Assembly: GCA_947652605.1 (NCBI GenBank)
Contig: OX393577.1
Span: 57,498,108 to 57,562,107, forward strand
DNA: 64,000 nt
From: Elmis aenea
Taxonomy: Eukaryota; Arthropoda; Insecta; Coleoptera; Elmidae
Direction: 5' to 3'
Numbering within the stretch: position 1 is the first letter of the stretch; each line of letters starts with the position of its first letter. The notes below the pieces were generated by a model. The model did no database searches and had not been told where the DNA came from. It saw only the letters and a list, made by a program, of their open reading frames with translations. Below are positions 23,852 to 35,218 of the stretch, piece after piece. The position numbers and the translations under genes were made by a program.

Positions 23852-24088
23852 CTAGGACGCATATCTACTGCTCACGCACTTCGCGCACATTCCTTTCAAG
23901 TGTTCCAGGCATAAACCTGTATTGCAGACGCTGCAGGAAAATCTTGTTTTTTTTTTTTTCCAGCCGCACACTGTACAACGGCCTGTAAGTCCTGCAACAG
24001 TTTGTGTTGTCCCTGGTTCTGCTTGTAAATTAGGATCCTCTGAGACGTCGGTCAGTTCTCTCAATCTCTCCCTCATTAGTCTCGGCAA
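23852..24088 (-). pseudogene. piggyBac C-terminal cysteine-rich domain
   Basis: From LMRERLRELTDV the frame leads into GRCTVCGWKKKKTRFSC, SVCNTGLCLEHL and MCAKCVS before its stop. The spaced CxxC pairs with a His match the cross-brace zinc-binding cysteine-rich domain at the C-terminus of piggyBac transposases. In the studied family member this domain binds palindromic repeats near the transposon ends. It overlaps the N-terminal fragment by 13 bases in another frame, which marks the deletion junction. Confidence 0.8.
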
Positions 24089-24402
24089 ATGTAAATATTT
24101 TTAGCTTTAGTACGAGTTCGAATGTTTACAGGTGGTGCATGTACAGACCATCTCGTTATTTTATCTTTACCTAAATATATATTATTACCTCGAAAATATT
24201 CGTCAAGCACCTCATTCGAAGGTTCCAACTCTTGCTCACTGTCCGAGTCTTCATCTCTTACTTCAAGCAAGTCGATTTCGTCTGAATCACTTTCATCATT
24301 TGCTTGATCCAAAAATTCTTCGTGTCTGTTCAGTTCTTCCTGTTCCACACTCTCAAGCAGAGAGTGTATTCTTCTCTGCTCTGCCTCGTAAGAGCAAGCC
24401 AT
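24076..24402 (-). pseudogene. piggyBac transposase N-terminal fragment
   Basis: The frame starts at a proper ATG (MACSYEAEQRR) and encodes an acidic N-terminal region (DESDSDEIDLLEVRDED). It continues with KITRWSVHAPP and RTRTKAKNI, the segment that normally leads into the DDE domain in piggyBac transposases. It stops after 108 codons, where a large deletion has joined it out of frame to the C-terminal module. It might still yield a short DNA-binding-deficient peptide, but no catalytic residue remains. Confidence 0.8.
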
Positions 24403-24969
24403 CTAAAAATAAAATTATTGAAAATTGAAAATACGGGTCATGAACAGCAAATAAAATATTTATTAAAAACCTAACAACATGCAAAAACTACCCCAACACC
24501 AAAAATAATTATGCATATCAAATATTTTAGTTTAAAAAACTTATATTTTATGTAACAAAGAAAAAATACTTACCGGTAAACGTGGAAATTTCAAAACGTT
24601 AGAAGTGACCACGGTCTCTCAGTCCGGATTACAGTAAACAAAGACTATGTGACCAAAACAAAGCCTTATCAGCAACTGAACGAACGATGGGTTTGAAGAT
24701 TGACTAGAGACAGGAAGCTACTAAAATGGACAGGTCACGATATCCACTGATAAAAGAGAGAATTAACTTTTAGTTTTAACCCGGTCTCACAGACAGTACG
24801 TCACGTCTGGAGGGTTAATGGTACCGATAGATTGATTTTCTCTTCAAGGCATAGTTTGAAGCTGTCCCAATATATCCCAATATATATATCTTTATAATAT
24901 TTTGGCTAATGGTTAATAGAATTGGTGAATGATCCGAATCCATATCCCATCCTTAGTAGAAGGACTCAT

Positions 24970-27312
24970 GACTAAATAAAAATTCTAGCTTATTATTATA
25001 GTTAGGGTATCGGTTTAAATTTGGCAAAGTTGGTAAGTTTGGTGCTCAATAATAATCCGAACAGATATTGAAAATAACTTAAACGTTATAAAAAAAAACT
25101 AGGAAAAACCGGTAAACACAATTTATGAGAATCCTCTATAACCCCTTTGTATCATAAAATATTTTAAATGTGTAAAAACACATAAGAAAGCTTGCTGATT
25201 AATGCCACAAATGTAAGAAAGAAACTGTATTGAAAAATTATATCTATTTGTTCAGCAGTGTTATTTATACATGTAATATGTATTTGTTCATAAATAATCT
25301 CCTGGTTACATTTGAACTCTTCATAGATTACGTATTATAAAGTACGCTTCGATAGTATTTGAAAACGTTCATGATATAAACCAGGATTGTTAATAGGATA
25401 ACCGTTACTTTCATGTACCTATAGAAGTTTATTTACTTCCCAATGATCTTTTACCTCTTAAATTATTAATACTAAAACGTACTTTAAATTTTAAATGAAA
25501 TAAGAAAGTTTTATTGTAAGCTATGTAAGGGTGAGATGAAAACTTTAAAACTTTATTTCAGCTTTGTGACATCACTATCGTTAAATATTAGAAAGCTTAA
25601 CGTCTACGAACAAATCTACTAAAATAACTTGTGACACACTCTGTATAAAGATATGCGACATAAAAACACATGTCGTTATACACGTGAAGCGAATGCATTG
25701 TTATAGATATAAATGTAGAACACCTGACTGGATCAAAATGGCCTATAAGGAGGTACTTATTTGGATTTAAAGATCTATCATACGTATGAACTTTTCCGGA
25801 TATTGTTCCACTTGGGCAACTTTTATCTGAAATCTTTCCAGTTCATGTGATGTTCAAGCCCAATAGAGTCCCCGGATTCGACTGAATCTTACTTCCGGTC
25901 GTTTGTGATAGACACTAGCAGACTTTGTCCATTTTAAAGTGCTATAAAAGTTAAATGACGACAAAGAGGCAGGTTGAAAATTCTATCACATCAATTAAAA
26001 TTCATAGATTTTTTTTAGTTCGCCATTAAATTTCATCCTCTCTACCAAAAAGAGTACATCAGGTGATACTTCGATTAATATGCAATAGCATGCAGGTATG
26101 GTTTATGTAAAAAAAAATTGCACTAACTTTATAAACATTAAACTTGTGCTAAGATTAATTTTAATTAAATGTTTATTTAAACCAAAATTTGGCTTAATCT
26201 ATTTCGCAAATAACGCCGTGGAAATTCATTAAATCGTGAAACAAGCGCACTAAAGACATTTCCATTTGATCCGAAGACATGAAGTGGGTATAAATATGCA
26301 ACGCCGCGCTCGTTAAATATCAAGTGGCCTATGGAAATGACAGCCATCTTAGAAAAGAGACTATTGTCTTGCTCGATCGATAGGGTATTTTACTTATTTA
26401 CTTTTGTTGGCGGCGTTTTTCAAAGGATACGTTACAAAATCGTTCAATATGTTAAACAAAACTATATTAGTTAAAAGTTGAATAGCTAAGCAACGGATGT
26501 AAAGTGTTCATTTGAGGTCAAAATTTGATTTATGTACATTAAATGATAACAAGTGTCGCCCACACGTAATTGTCATGTAACTTTACAAGAGTTTGTACAT
26601 TAGCCACCTGTGGGTAATTAAAAATAAACCAATGAATTGCGGTGTCCAGCGCTGGCTTGATATTTTACTGGACTGATGCAAAAAAAACACCAAACATTAT
26701 TAAATTAAAACGTACCTACAAATATAGCTTTTAGTATCATTTAATAGTCAACTGGGTTAATTCAAAAACTATACACTTTGTTTCAAAAACTGCACTCGTG
26801 CTTAAAAATCTGGATTTAAGTCAGATTTAATTACATTACATATTGATAAAAAAAATCGAAATCAATGTGATTCTTTGTTACATAACTTTTCGTTTAACCC
26901 AAGGGATCACGAAATTCTTTTTTAATAAAGCATTTTAGAATTTTCTTTCCTATTTTCACAAGTAACATAATTTATTGGTTGATAAATGCTTGAATTATTT
27001 GAGTGATTTATTTGTTAATTTAAATAAGTTTAATTAAAAATTATGAAGAGTCGAGAATCTTGTAACTTGTGTAACACAAAAGAGATTATTTACAGTAAAA
27101 GATAAGTAATTTTTGATACCATTTGTTTATGATTCATCCATAATTAATTGTTTTCTATCCCAAATACGCTTTGAAAAAGCTATATTTCATTAACATGACT
27201 ATTGAGGGTGTATTGTATGCTGTGCTATAAATAGGTTAATCAGATTAAAAACATTTAGTTTGAGATTTAAATGATTCGAAATTGAATGTTCTATTACTTA
27301 ATCGATTTTTTA
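24970..27312. other. No recognised feature
   Basis: This is 2.3 kb of AT-rich DNA. The first bases after 24,969 may be the 3' tail of the RTE element. I found no convincing coding or repeat signal. Confidence 0.45.
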
Positions 27313-29591
27313 CTCTCCGCTGCCCACGTGACGTTTTAGAACACAAAAACTCGCGCGGCGCCTAAGAGACTCGTTACATTTCTCAGATTAAACCACTTTA
27401 ATTGCAAAAAAATAAAATATATGTGACATCAAAATTATTTTACATAAACTTCATTATTATAGTTTTATACTTTACTTTACTTACTTAATCCATGGCCTAT
27501 CTACCCTCACGGGTGTAAGGCATTGTGGAAGAGTTGTTCCCATTTTTCATTTGTTGGAGTCTTCCATATCTGCCTCCTTTCTCTTCTGTTTTGAGTCTTA
27601 ATCCCTACGTCCTCCCACTTTATTCCTCGTCCAGTGCTTGTTATACACCTTCCTGCCACATTTCTCGCGGTTGCCTCGTTTTCTTTTTGATACTTCTTGC
27701 TTCAAGCACTTTTCTTGTAACCTTATGTTGTCCATTCGTTTAACACGTCCGAGCCATCTTAGCATTCTTTCTTCTATTTTATTTCTTATTGGTTTCACTT
27801 TTAAATTTTCTCTGTGTTGTATTTCTAATTTTGTCCAATTTTGTTTTATTTTCTGTTTCTCAGGAATCGCATCTCGGTTGCTTCCAAAGCCTTTTGGTGT
27901 TTTTCTTTTGTGGTCTATGTCTCCACAGGGGTGACTACATTTTTATGTATTTCTTTCGGGATTTCTTTTCCCTAGGAATGTGTTCTTAATACTATCAGAC
28001 AGTCATCCTCCTTTTATTCTTCGTTCTCTGACTTCTTCATTGATTTTTCCGTCTTCTGTTATCAACGAAGCTAAATATTTTAATATTTGTGCTTGTCTTA
28101 GATTTTCTCCTTGTATTTTTTCCCATAAAAATTGTTTCCGTCTTCTTATCGTTTATTTTCATTCCAAATCTTTTAAGTGTTGTTCCGAATGTAACCAGAT
28201 TTTAATTGCAAAAAAATTAATTTTATATAACATCAAATTAATTTTACTTAACCCTTTGCCTGTCCAAAATTTTACATAAAATTTGTACCGTACGTCCATT
28301 TAATATTTCACGTATCATGTTCTACGGCTCTATAGGATTATTTTATATGCATAATGTAGTGTCAGGATAAGTGTAAAGCATCTAGCAAGTGCAAAGATAT
28401 GTGTTTTCCATATACACAGAGCGTACGAAGGACCATTTTTTTGTGTGCATCACCGGTTAAACTTCATTATTATCTGTTTTATAATTTTCACAAACATAAT
28501 TTAAATATTTTAAACAAATTTTCGCATTGCATGTATATTTCGTCATCAGGTTTGCATCAGTTAATACTGAACTTAATGAAGCCTTTATTAGTTCTTTCAG
28601 AAATTCCCAATCTCTCTCATCTATAAGGTTAAACAATTCTTCTCAGCCGTTTTGCTGTTTTTATCACAAATATTCTTACAGTTTTAAAAGTTTGCTGCAC
28701 TTAACAACCAATAGTACTCGCGTGGCGTCTGATAAACTTACTTAAATAAAAACGACTGGTTACTTTACTTACATATCACTATAACGTCTATAAATAGACT
28801 GACCAATTACCAATATTACCGCTAAAGGGTCTAAAGTCTGTAAAATAACTATATATTTCATAGAATACCTACAACAAATAGTTAGGATGAAATAGTTCTA
28901 TATTCCATACTTTATCTAATTATTCCATAGAATACCGACTACGATCTGTGTAAAGTGTGTATTGGAATATTTTTTCGCGTAAAAAATTAAAGCTACGTAC
29001 ACAAATACATAATATAATTCTGTTTACGTCAGTAATAGACGCTTAGGTTAAAAGTTGTTTTTTTTTTTAAATACAAAATGTAAAGCAACCCTATACGTCA
29101 GTTCCAATTAAAAAGAAAAAGTTAAGCCAACCGTTGACTTGACGCTCGTTCATTTGGTCAGTAATAGAGGGCCAGGCTAAAGGTTGGTTTAGGTTTGTTT
29201 TTTTTATGTTGAAGATAAACCAGCAGATTTGTTTTCATTAAAAATAAAATACTTTCAGCAACTTTTGACCTGGCTCTCATTTGGTGTTTTTTGAGCCTAT
29301 GTTGCTAGCTTTAAACAGTACACTGAAACCTATCAACTAGATTTCTAGGTCCTTTTCGGTCAGTAACTATTTATTTTATACTTTATTTTGTGGAATAACC
29401 AGATATTGTATACAATAACTAGATTAAGGATCAAATAATTTTAATATATCCTCTAATTTAACTACCAAGAACCGGTATTTCATGACATATTTAGGTACGA
29501 CATGCAATATCGACAATAAATACAGTCGCTCAAATTTGAGATACAAATTATGAAACGAGAGTCTGACATACGCCACGCGGGCAGCGGAGGG
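27313..29591. mobile_element. Candidate element with 22-bp terminal inverted repeats
   Basis: CTCTCCGCTGCCCACGTGAC at 27,313 and CGCCACGCGGGCAGCGGAG at 29,571 are reverse complements with about four mismatches over 22 bp. A related phrase, ACTCGCGTGGCGTCTGATA, lies at about 28,718. No transposase for it is seen; an RTE fragment lies inside. A clear target duplication was not found, so the call is tentative. Confidence 0.45.
27490..28195 (-). pseudogene. RTE-type LINE ORF2 C-terminal remnant
   Basis: On the minus strand the sequence encodes IRNKIEERMLRWLGRVKRM, then DNIRLQEKCLKQE, RKRGNREKCG and KWEQLFHNALHP. This follows the C-terminal order of RTE-like ORF2 (xERxLRWxGHVxRM, then a basic RGRPxxxW segment). 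The catalytic motif is absent. About 50 bp on each side are similar in direct orientation (TTGCAAAAAAAT... at about 27,402 and 28,206). These could be decayed flanking duplications. Confidence 0.6.
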
Positions 29592-31380
29592 TCAAATTAC
29601 TACTGCTACGATGTATCACTAATCCACATTGAGTCTTTTTAAGCTTAACTAATTCTTAAACAGAGAGTCACACGACCAGAAAAAGTCATTATTCTTTGTT
29701 GTTTTCTAGATGTTTAAAAAGTTTATTATTTTAAAATCAAAAATAATAATGACATTGGAATAATTTCAGAGTTAATGATTCTTTAAAAATTTGCGTGATT
29801 CAGAGACGTTGTAAATTTGGGGCACTCAAAAACTCGACATTTGGATATCTCAAATAAAAGTTTTGAGACCGAAAGTTATAAGAGGACCCCTTTAAAGAAA
29901 AGGCGTAAAAGTTCTATTCAACCTAGAGGTGAAAAATTGTAAAACTCATTGATATAAGTAGGCACCTGCACAAAAAGCTATAACTAAAAAAAAAATGGGT
30001 GCTTTTTATACCAAATAAACCTCACGTGAAAAAATAATTTGTAAAATACCTCTTATTATTCCTTATAATACCAATATTTTTCATCAATTGAAGAACGAAA
30101 GTGGGCATAAGTACAGTAATTATATTCAACAATCGTAAATGTCACCAACAGTTCGTCGATACGAATTACGTCAATAAACAGCGAATGGCAGGGCATTGAA
30201 AACGTTTGAAAAGCCATCGAGCACTTCTGGCTGAACTAAATATATCAATCATGGATCTGAAATTGACAGAATTATCGGTAAATAATAAAATGTTAATGTA
30301 ATTCTTATGATTTCTGGCAGTTCTTTTCATACATTTTATTGGTTTGATACTTGATTGCATAACCGATTTGCTTTCTTTGTGTTGCCACGTCTCTTACATA
30401 GTTTTTTATGTGATTGTATCAAAAATTAATAGATTTCTCAAATACAAACTCAAACACCTAATAAAACATTATAAAAACACTCTTATATGTCATCTAAAGT
30501 CAGATTTATGTTTTACACAAGATCAGTTCTTATTTGAGACGATTATTTTGCAGTGGCATAAATCGGTTTTTGCGAAAAATAAGTTAAAACTGTTTATGAT
30601 TACAAAAAGATATGGATTTTTTATCTTTAACCGTTTTAATTGCAATATCTTATTTTTTTTTTTAAATAAAATTTATCTACCTATCGAGAAAAAAATAATT
30701 GATGTATCAATAAGCGAATAAAGACGATTCAGGCAAGAGTTTGCTGCTAGATTTAATCAGTTTTGACAACAAGCAAACATCAAAACTCTTCTTAATAACC
30801 GAGGAATAATTAATCACTATGCCGCCACTGAATATTTCATTTAAAATTTTCTTTTGTTTAACTCGGTGTTGGTATTATTAAGCTGAGCGTGTGACAGGTA
30901 TCAAGACGGGGGTTCCATCAAGAGACTAATTGATGGAGCACCTAGCACCGCCTACTGTTTTTACTTACGCATGCAACCTTGCAAGTTTACACATAATACA
31001 GCACGATCCGAAATAAGAACTATATTTATCGATGTGGGTAAATTTTACAAACAGTGTATTAAGCACTTAATTTTTTTTTTAACATTTAGCGGTCAAAAAT
31101 GATCGATTGTTTTGCAAAAAAGATAATAGTAAGGTATGGTGCATGATACGCTTTGCATTTTCAAGGACTTGGGGTGTGGGGTTCTACGAAAAAATCTGAA
31201 ATTACGAGACAAACAACACATATAGTGCTTATTGCTTATATTAGAGATAATCAGGGGTTTGTAGACGATTTTAAGGGGTCCGCGAGCTTGGATAGCCAAA
31301 AATCAACTGATCTTTATTTTTAATAATTTCCAACTGAAATCTATCATTTTAATTAATTATGCATATAAAGTATATCCCAT
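29592..31380. other. No recognised feature
   Basis: AT-rich DNA. A 125-codon frame at 30,344-30,721 (starting with TTG) is rich in Phe, Ile, Leu and Lys. It shows no motif, and I do not accept it as a gene. Confidence 0.5.
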
Positions 31381-31737
31381 TATTGCCCGGTGTTCCGATT
31401 TTGGAACATAGGCATTTTTTTTACCACTACTATTTACCGCCATTCTACACCCACTTTAAATGGTTATACGTTACAGATAATAGACCAAACAAACATGTTT
31501 GAACACATTTATTTTAATTGTGGCAATATTAAGTGAACAGTTTTAATTTAATTCTGTAAATAATATTTACTAAAAATGTCGTTAAAAAAGTAAGTATATT
31601 TTTGTTTATAATATATTATGTACAACAAAATACACTTTTATTATAAGGCCTAGTATTTAAAGATAGATTATCATTATTTTTAACTATATAATATTATCAG
31701 TTTTTTAACAATTGATATTTAAAAAAATGTTCCAATA

Positions 31738-32244
31738 TTGGAACACCAGGACAATAAGTACACTGAATTGGAAAATTTTGGTAGGCCTTTTACTAAAGCA
31801 GAATTGTTAGAAATGGTGGAAGATGAGAAGTTCTGGGAAGATATGGAAAATGTAGACATTTTTATAACACCTCCAGAAGATGGTGTTGACAGTGAAGAAG
31901 ACAGTGCTGACGAAAATGAAGGTAAAAATATAAATCATCTCAGCGGACGCCAGTTGCAAGCTCGAGCTGTAGCTACAGTTCAGTCAAGAAGAGATGATAC
32001 TGTTCATTTGGGCAAAGAAACGGACGATGAGAACAACCTTCCACTTTCGGAGCTTCAAAAGCAGATGAATCGAAAAAGGGTTATAGAAAGAATTTGGTCA
32101 AAAACAGATTATTTGACTCGTAGCTTTGTACCGTTCGTATCTCCTAAACAAGTCCTAAATCTATCATGTGATCCAGTGGCCTGTTTTGAATTGTTTTTTC
32201 ATCAAGAAATTTGTGAATTTCTAAAAAATATGTTTATTACTTAG
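31738..32244 (+). pseudogene. piggyBac PB2 transposase, N-terminal piece
   Basis: The open frame extends back to 31,723 but has no ATG; its nominal start is TTG in a palindrome, so the true start is lost or lies in an upstream exon. It has an acidic N-terminal region (PPEDGVDSEEDSADENEG), then WSKTDYLTRSFVPF and DPVACFELFFHQEICEFLK. The latter is the standard entry to the DDE_Tnp_1_7 fold. It stops at 32,244. The sequence just after jumps to the middle of the catalytic core, so about 130 residues with the first catalytic Asp appear deleted. Confidence 0.8.
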
Positions 32245-32246
32245 AT

Positions 32247-32778
32247 ACGCACGTTGGTGGTTCAGTAGTTATAAATTTACTATCAAAACTACCAAAAAAT
32301 ATTCCATTCAAAATCTATGCCGATGATTATTTTTATTCTTTGAAACGTGTACGTTTACAAGAATTGGGATTCGACTATACAGGTACAGTAATGGCTAATC
32401 GATTAGTAAAATGTCCTATAACGAATGTGAAAACTATGGAAAAAAAAAGAACGAGGAACTTACGACTTTTGCATGGATATAAAAATTATGTTACCGTTAC
32501 CGCTTGGAATGATAACCGAGTTGTTCTTACTATGAGTTCTTGCAATACAGTACACCCAATTGGCCAAGCTCATCGCTAGATATCCTCCGAAAAAAAAAAA
32601 GAAATTGCCTGTTACACAACCACATGCCATTTCTATGTACAACAAATACATGGGTGGAGTGGACGGTGAGAAGAACAAAATGGATCATTTGAATTTCAGA
32701 AGAAATATAGTTCAAGTCTATTTAAAAAATTACGGAACTACCATTGTGGGAGGAGGAAGGCCAAAATCCTCTGAATAA
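32247..32778 (+). pseudogene. piggyBac PB2 transposase, core remnant
   Basis: Shifted plus frames encode GGSVVINLLSKLPKNIPFK, then IYADDYFYSLKRVRLQ, where the family has VYFDNFFTS with the second catalytic Asp. FDYTGTVMANR and YVTVTAWNDNRVVLTMSS follow. Then comes KKLPVTQPHAISMYNKYMG with GVD, the region around the third catalytic Asp. A frameshift lies near 32,575 and another break near 32,690. The order is that of a single transposase read across damage. Confidence 0.8.
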
Positions 32779-32779
32779 A

Positions 32780-32950
32780 TTGGCAGTCAAGTTCCAGAGT
32801 CAATAAGATATGATCGGATCCGATCACTGGATAATTTCAGCTGCAAAGCAAAATAGATGTGCGCTTTGCAAGAAAAATTCCACTAAATGTTGTGAGAAAT
32901 GCGGTGTCAATTTACATGATGGAAGTTTTAAAAGTTTCCATGTTCGCTGA
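32780..32950 (+). pseudogene. piggyBac PB2 C-terminal cysteine-rich domain
   Basis: After further frame slips the plus strand reads QNRCALCKKNSTKCCEKC, then GVNLHDGSFKSFHVR and a stop. This is the usual C-terminal CxxC...CxxC...H module of piggyBac transposases. Confidence 0.75.
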
Positions 32951-33048
32951 AATGTTTATAATAATAAATGTTCATAAGTAATTTATTGTTTTTGCATGTA
33001 TAATACATTATTATTTGCAAACGTTTTATTTCCAATTATACCTTACTG

Positions 33049-33282
33049 CAGTGGTGCCCAACCCATAGCTCGCGAGCAACACTTTGCTCGCGACACCTTT
33101 TGATTTGGCTCGCCACAACTTTTAATGTGCTTCATTTTCTTTAACATATTACAAATTTTTACTGTTTGTTCATTTAAACGTTTAAAATTAAAATATTAAA
33201 ATCAAAATATATTATATGTGGCTCGCCTAAAATTTTTAAATTCTAAATTGGCTCGAGCCCAGTTAAAGGTTGGGCACCACTG
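33049..33282. mobile_element. Small hAT MITE inside PB2
   Basis: The 234-bp element has ends CAGTGGTGCCCAACC and GGTTGGGCACCACTG. The 8-bp target duplication CCTTACTG lies at 33,041-33,048 and 33,283-33,290. Its subterminal parts contain repeated GGCTCGC. No coding sequence is present. Confidence 0.92.
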
Positions 33283-33440
33283 CCTTACTGTATGCCCAGT
33301 GTTCCAAAATTGGAACACATCAAAATACTGTAATATTTAATATTTTTTTGAAAAATATAAATGAATTCTATTATTTTGTGTTATTTTTATAAAGAATATC
33401 ATACATTACCAGAAAAGAAAAAAAATTAATTCGGGCAAAA

Positions 33441-33960
33441 ATGGGATAAACATAGATATGTATTGGCTGATAGGAAGACATTTTCAGCTTTTTATCCAAA
33501 ACAAACTGCTCCTATATAACTACGTACAAACAGGTGCTCAAGCCTGTTTGGACATATGGACTACAATTATGGGACTGTACCAAAAAAAAAAAAAATTACA
33601 GCTGTCTTCAAAAATTCCAAAACCGTGTATTAAAGGTTAAGGAGCATAGTAAATGCTCCTTGGTATGTTCGGAACAGCGATTTACACCGGGAACTCCAGG
33701 TTGAATCTGACCACGAAAAAATTAACAACAGCCAACATTGAAAAACTAGTGCGAAGCCTCAAAAGGATTAAACCCTTTGAACTTGTGTAGACTAAAAGTG
33801 TACAAAAGCAGAGTACAGTGCTATGGAGTCACAATAGTGTAGTGATTAGATTGTAATCGTGAATAGGATTGACTGTTGGCGACATCCAGACTCTAAAAAA
33901 TCTAGCAAATTAGGTTAGAATTAAAATGTTTATTATTCTATAGAATTAAGTGCATCGGAA
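33441..33960 (+). pseudogene. Jockey-type LINE 3' fragment
   Basis: The plus strand encodes MYWLIGRHFQLFIQNKLLLY, then PVWTYGLQLWDCTK across a slip, FQNRVLK, and near the end SLKRIKPFELV before a stop at about 33,790. These are the C-terminal motifs of the 23-kb jockey copy. The 3' UTR is also similar (AGGTTAGAATTAAAATG). The copy is 5'-truncated and frameshifted. Confidence 0.75.
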
Positions 33961-34303
33961 ATTTTAAATTTAAAAAAATATGCATATAATTACAGTAGAA
34001 TGGTATCTGTAATCACAAACAAAATTAACAAATATTTTTATCACATTCCAGTATTTGCGTATCTTTAAATACTTTATTCTGAGAAGAGGTCAATGGCTTT
34101 CACCTGACTGCAAAGGGATCCATGGAACAAAAAAGGTTCAGAACCCTAAAAAGCCACGTTTAGCTGAACGGGTTTGTCGGGAAAATAAGTACTAATTAAT
34201 TTTATCTTATAACAGAACCACTATCGTCACAAACGGTACACTAGCTTAATCTTTAAAACTTGTATATTTCTAATAGATCATCGTGCCTTACAGGGGTTTT
34301 AAC

Positions 34304-34600
34304 ATTACATAACACGAGTTGTAAGAAGCATGATACATACGAGTGCAACAGTTGCGTAATTGCTTTACAATTCGAGTTTTGTACTATACTTTATCTACGA
34401 TCACATAATACATACGATTTTATCGGTTTTTTTGGCTATTAGTAAACGCACTTGTACGTACGCTGTTAACTGCCAAGTTTGAAGTAAGCCTACTTTAAAC
34501 ATTTCTAGAAAACTGTACTCTTGCTTACCGTGCGTAAAAACCTTCTTACTATGCATGCAGGCTGTATAGCATCTAACAGTCATTTACAATTATAATTATG
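34304..34600 (-). repeat. Repeat family A, copy 2
   Basis: This is the reverse complement of the 15.35-kb copy. It ends TACTATGCATGCAGGCTGTA and contains TTGCTTACCGTGCGTAAA, and GCGTAATTGCTTTACAA near the start. It lies about 350 bp left of family B copy 2; at 15-17 kb the two families are also neighbours, about 1.1 kb apart. Confidence 0.65.
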
Positions 34601-34931
34601 GTGGAAGAAACTTTTTTTTAAATCTTTTGTTGCAATTCACTAAATTCTTCATTACTAAAGTTATGGAGGTCTATTGCAATTTAATTTACCCTTGAATTTG
34701 TATATCAAGCTCTTTAATTCAAGTAACATAATTATGCAAAGTATTGTGCTAAGTTCTTGTGCAAAAGTTTTGTTTTTGTTTAGAATTAGAATGAGTTTTG
34801 CTTAGGTAACCTATTGCAAAATAATGTAATAAATTAAAAAAATATTACCTTTGGAACAAGTTTGAAAGTAACACAGAAAAATCTATAGGTATAATAAAAA
34901 AAAAATTATACGTACATTCACTTATAATTTT

Positions 34932-35218
34932 TTTTTTGTGCGATCGTACTAGAAACAGCTGTTTGACGGACGCGTTAGCAACCATAAAGTACTGCATTAC
35001 CGACCCTATCCTTAGCAACGGCCGTAAAAGTTACTTTTCAGGCCGTTACCCTTAGCACCGGCCGAAAAAGTAACTTTTACGGCCGTTGCTAAGGAGAGGG
35101 CCGGTAATGCAGTACATACGCCGTCATCTGTCAGTGACAGAATGTCACGTAGTTTCTAACCTATAATTTTGAAAATTACTAAAAATTTAAATTGTTTTTA
35201 ATTCGATCGCACAAAAAA
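34932..35218. mobile_element. Family B MITE, copy 2, with central cruciform
   Basis: The ends TTTTTTGTGCGATCG (34,932-34,946) and CGATCGCACAAAAAA (35,204-35,218) are perfect 15-bp inverted repeats. Inside, about 34,989-35,040 and 35,064-35,115 form a second, long inverted repeat (GTACTGCATTACCG against CGGTAATGCAGTAC, with TTAGCAACGGCCGTAAAAG on both arms). No coding capacity. Confidence 0.75.

Larger units (their letters stand above)
23626..24814 (-). mobile_element. Mini-piggyBac PB1 inside the jockey element
   Basis: TTAA at 23,622-23,625 and 24,815-24,818 flanks a 1,189-bp element with ends CCCTCCAGACGTGACGT and its reverse complement. Subterminal palindromes based on ACGGTCT...AGACCGT lie inside both ends (about 23,671, 24,607 and 24,782). 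It encodes the two ends of a piggyBac transposase but not the catalytic core. Confidence 0.92.
22769..24954 (-). mobile_element. Jockey-type LINE insertion with 15-bp target duplication
   Basis: AGTAGAAGGACTCAT occurs at 22,754-22,768 and 24,955-24,969. Reading on the minus strand the element ends at 22,769 with an A-rich tail, the hallmark of target-primed reverse transcription. Its 5' side (24,830-24,954) encodes SDHSPILLTIS, an apurinic endonuclease C-terminal motif. The next part is only the RT C-terminal half, so the copy is internally deleted. It was later split by a piggyBac element at 23,626-24,814. Confidence 0.9.
31384..33318 (+). mobile_element. piggyBac-type element PB2, decayed
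   Basis: TGCCCGGTGTTCCGATTTTG at 31,384 and TGCCCAGTGTTCCAAAATTG at 33,293 are palindrome-centred repeats at the two ends. A third palindrome (GTGTTCCAATATTGGAACA read on the other strand) lies at about 31,728. Between them are pieces of a piggyBac transposase in order. Exact ends and TTAA sites could not be placed. A small hAT sits near the right end. Confidence 0.7.

Noticed and set aside
26276..26330. TATAAATA-type box near GGGTATAAATATGC as a promoter
   Set aside because: No open frame or exon follows, and such strings are expected by chance at this AT content.
30344..30721. 125-codon open frame on the plus strand
   Set aside because: It starts with TTG, has the composition expected of AT-rich DNA and shows no domain or upstream signal.
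31576..31750. Possible 5' exon (ATGTCGTTAAAAAA then GTAAGT) for the PB2 transposase
   Set aside because: Joining it to the only nearby CCAG acceptor puts the downstream transposase out of frame.
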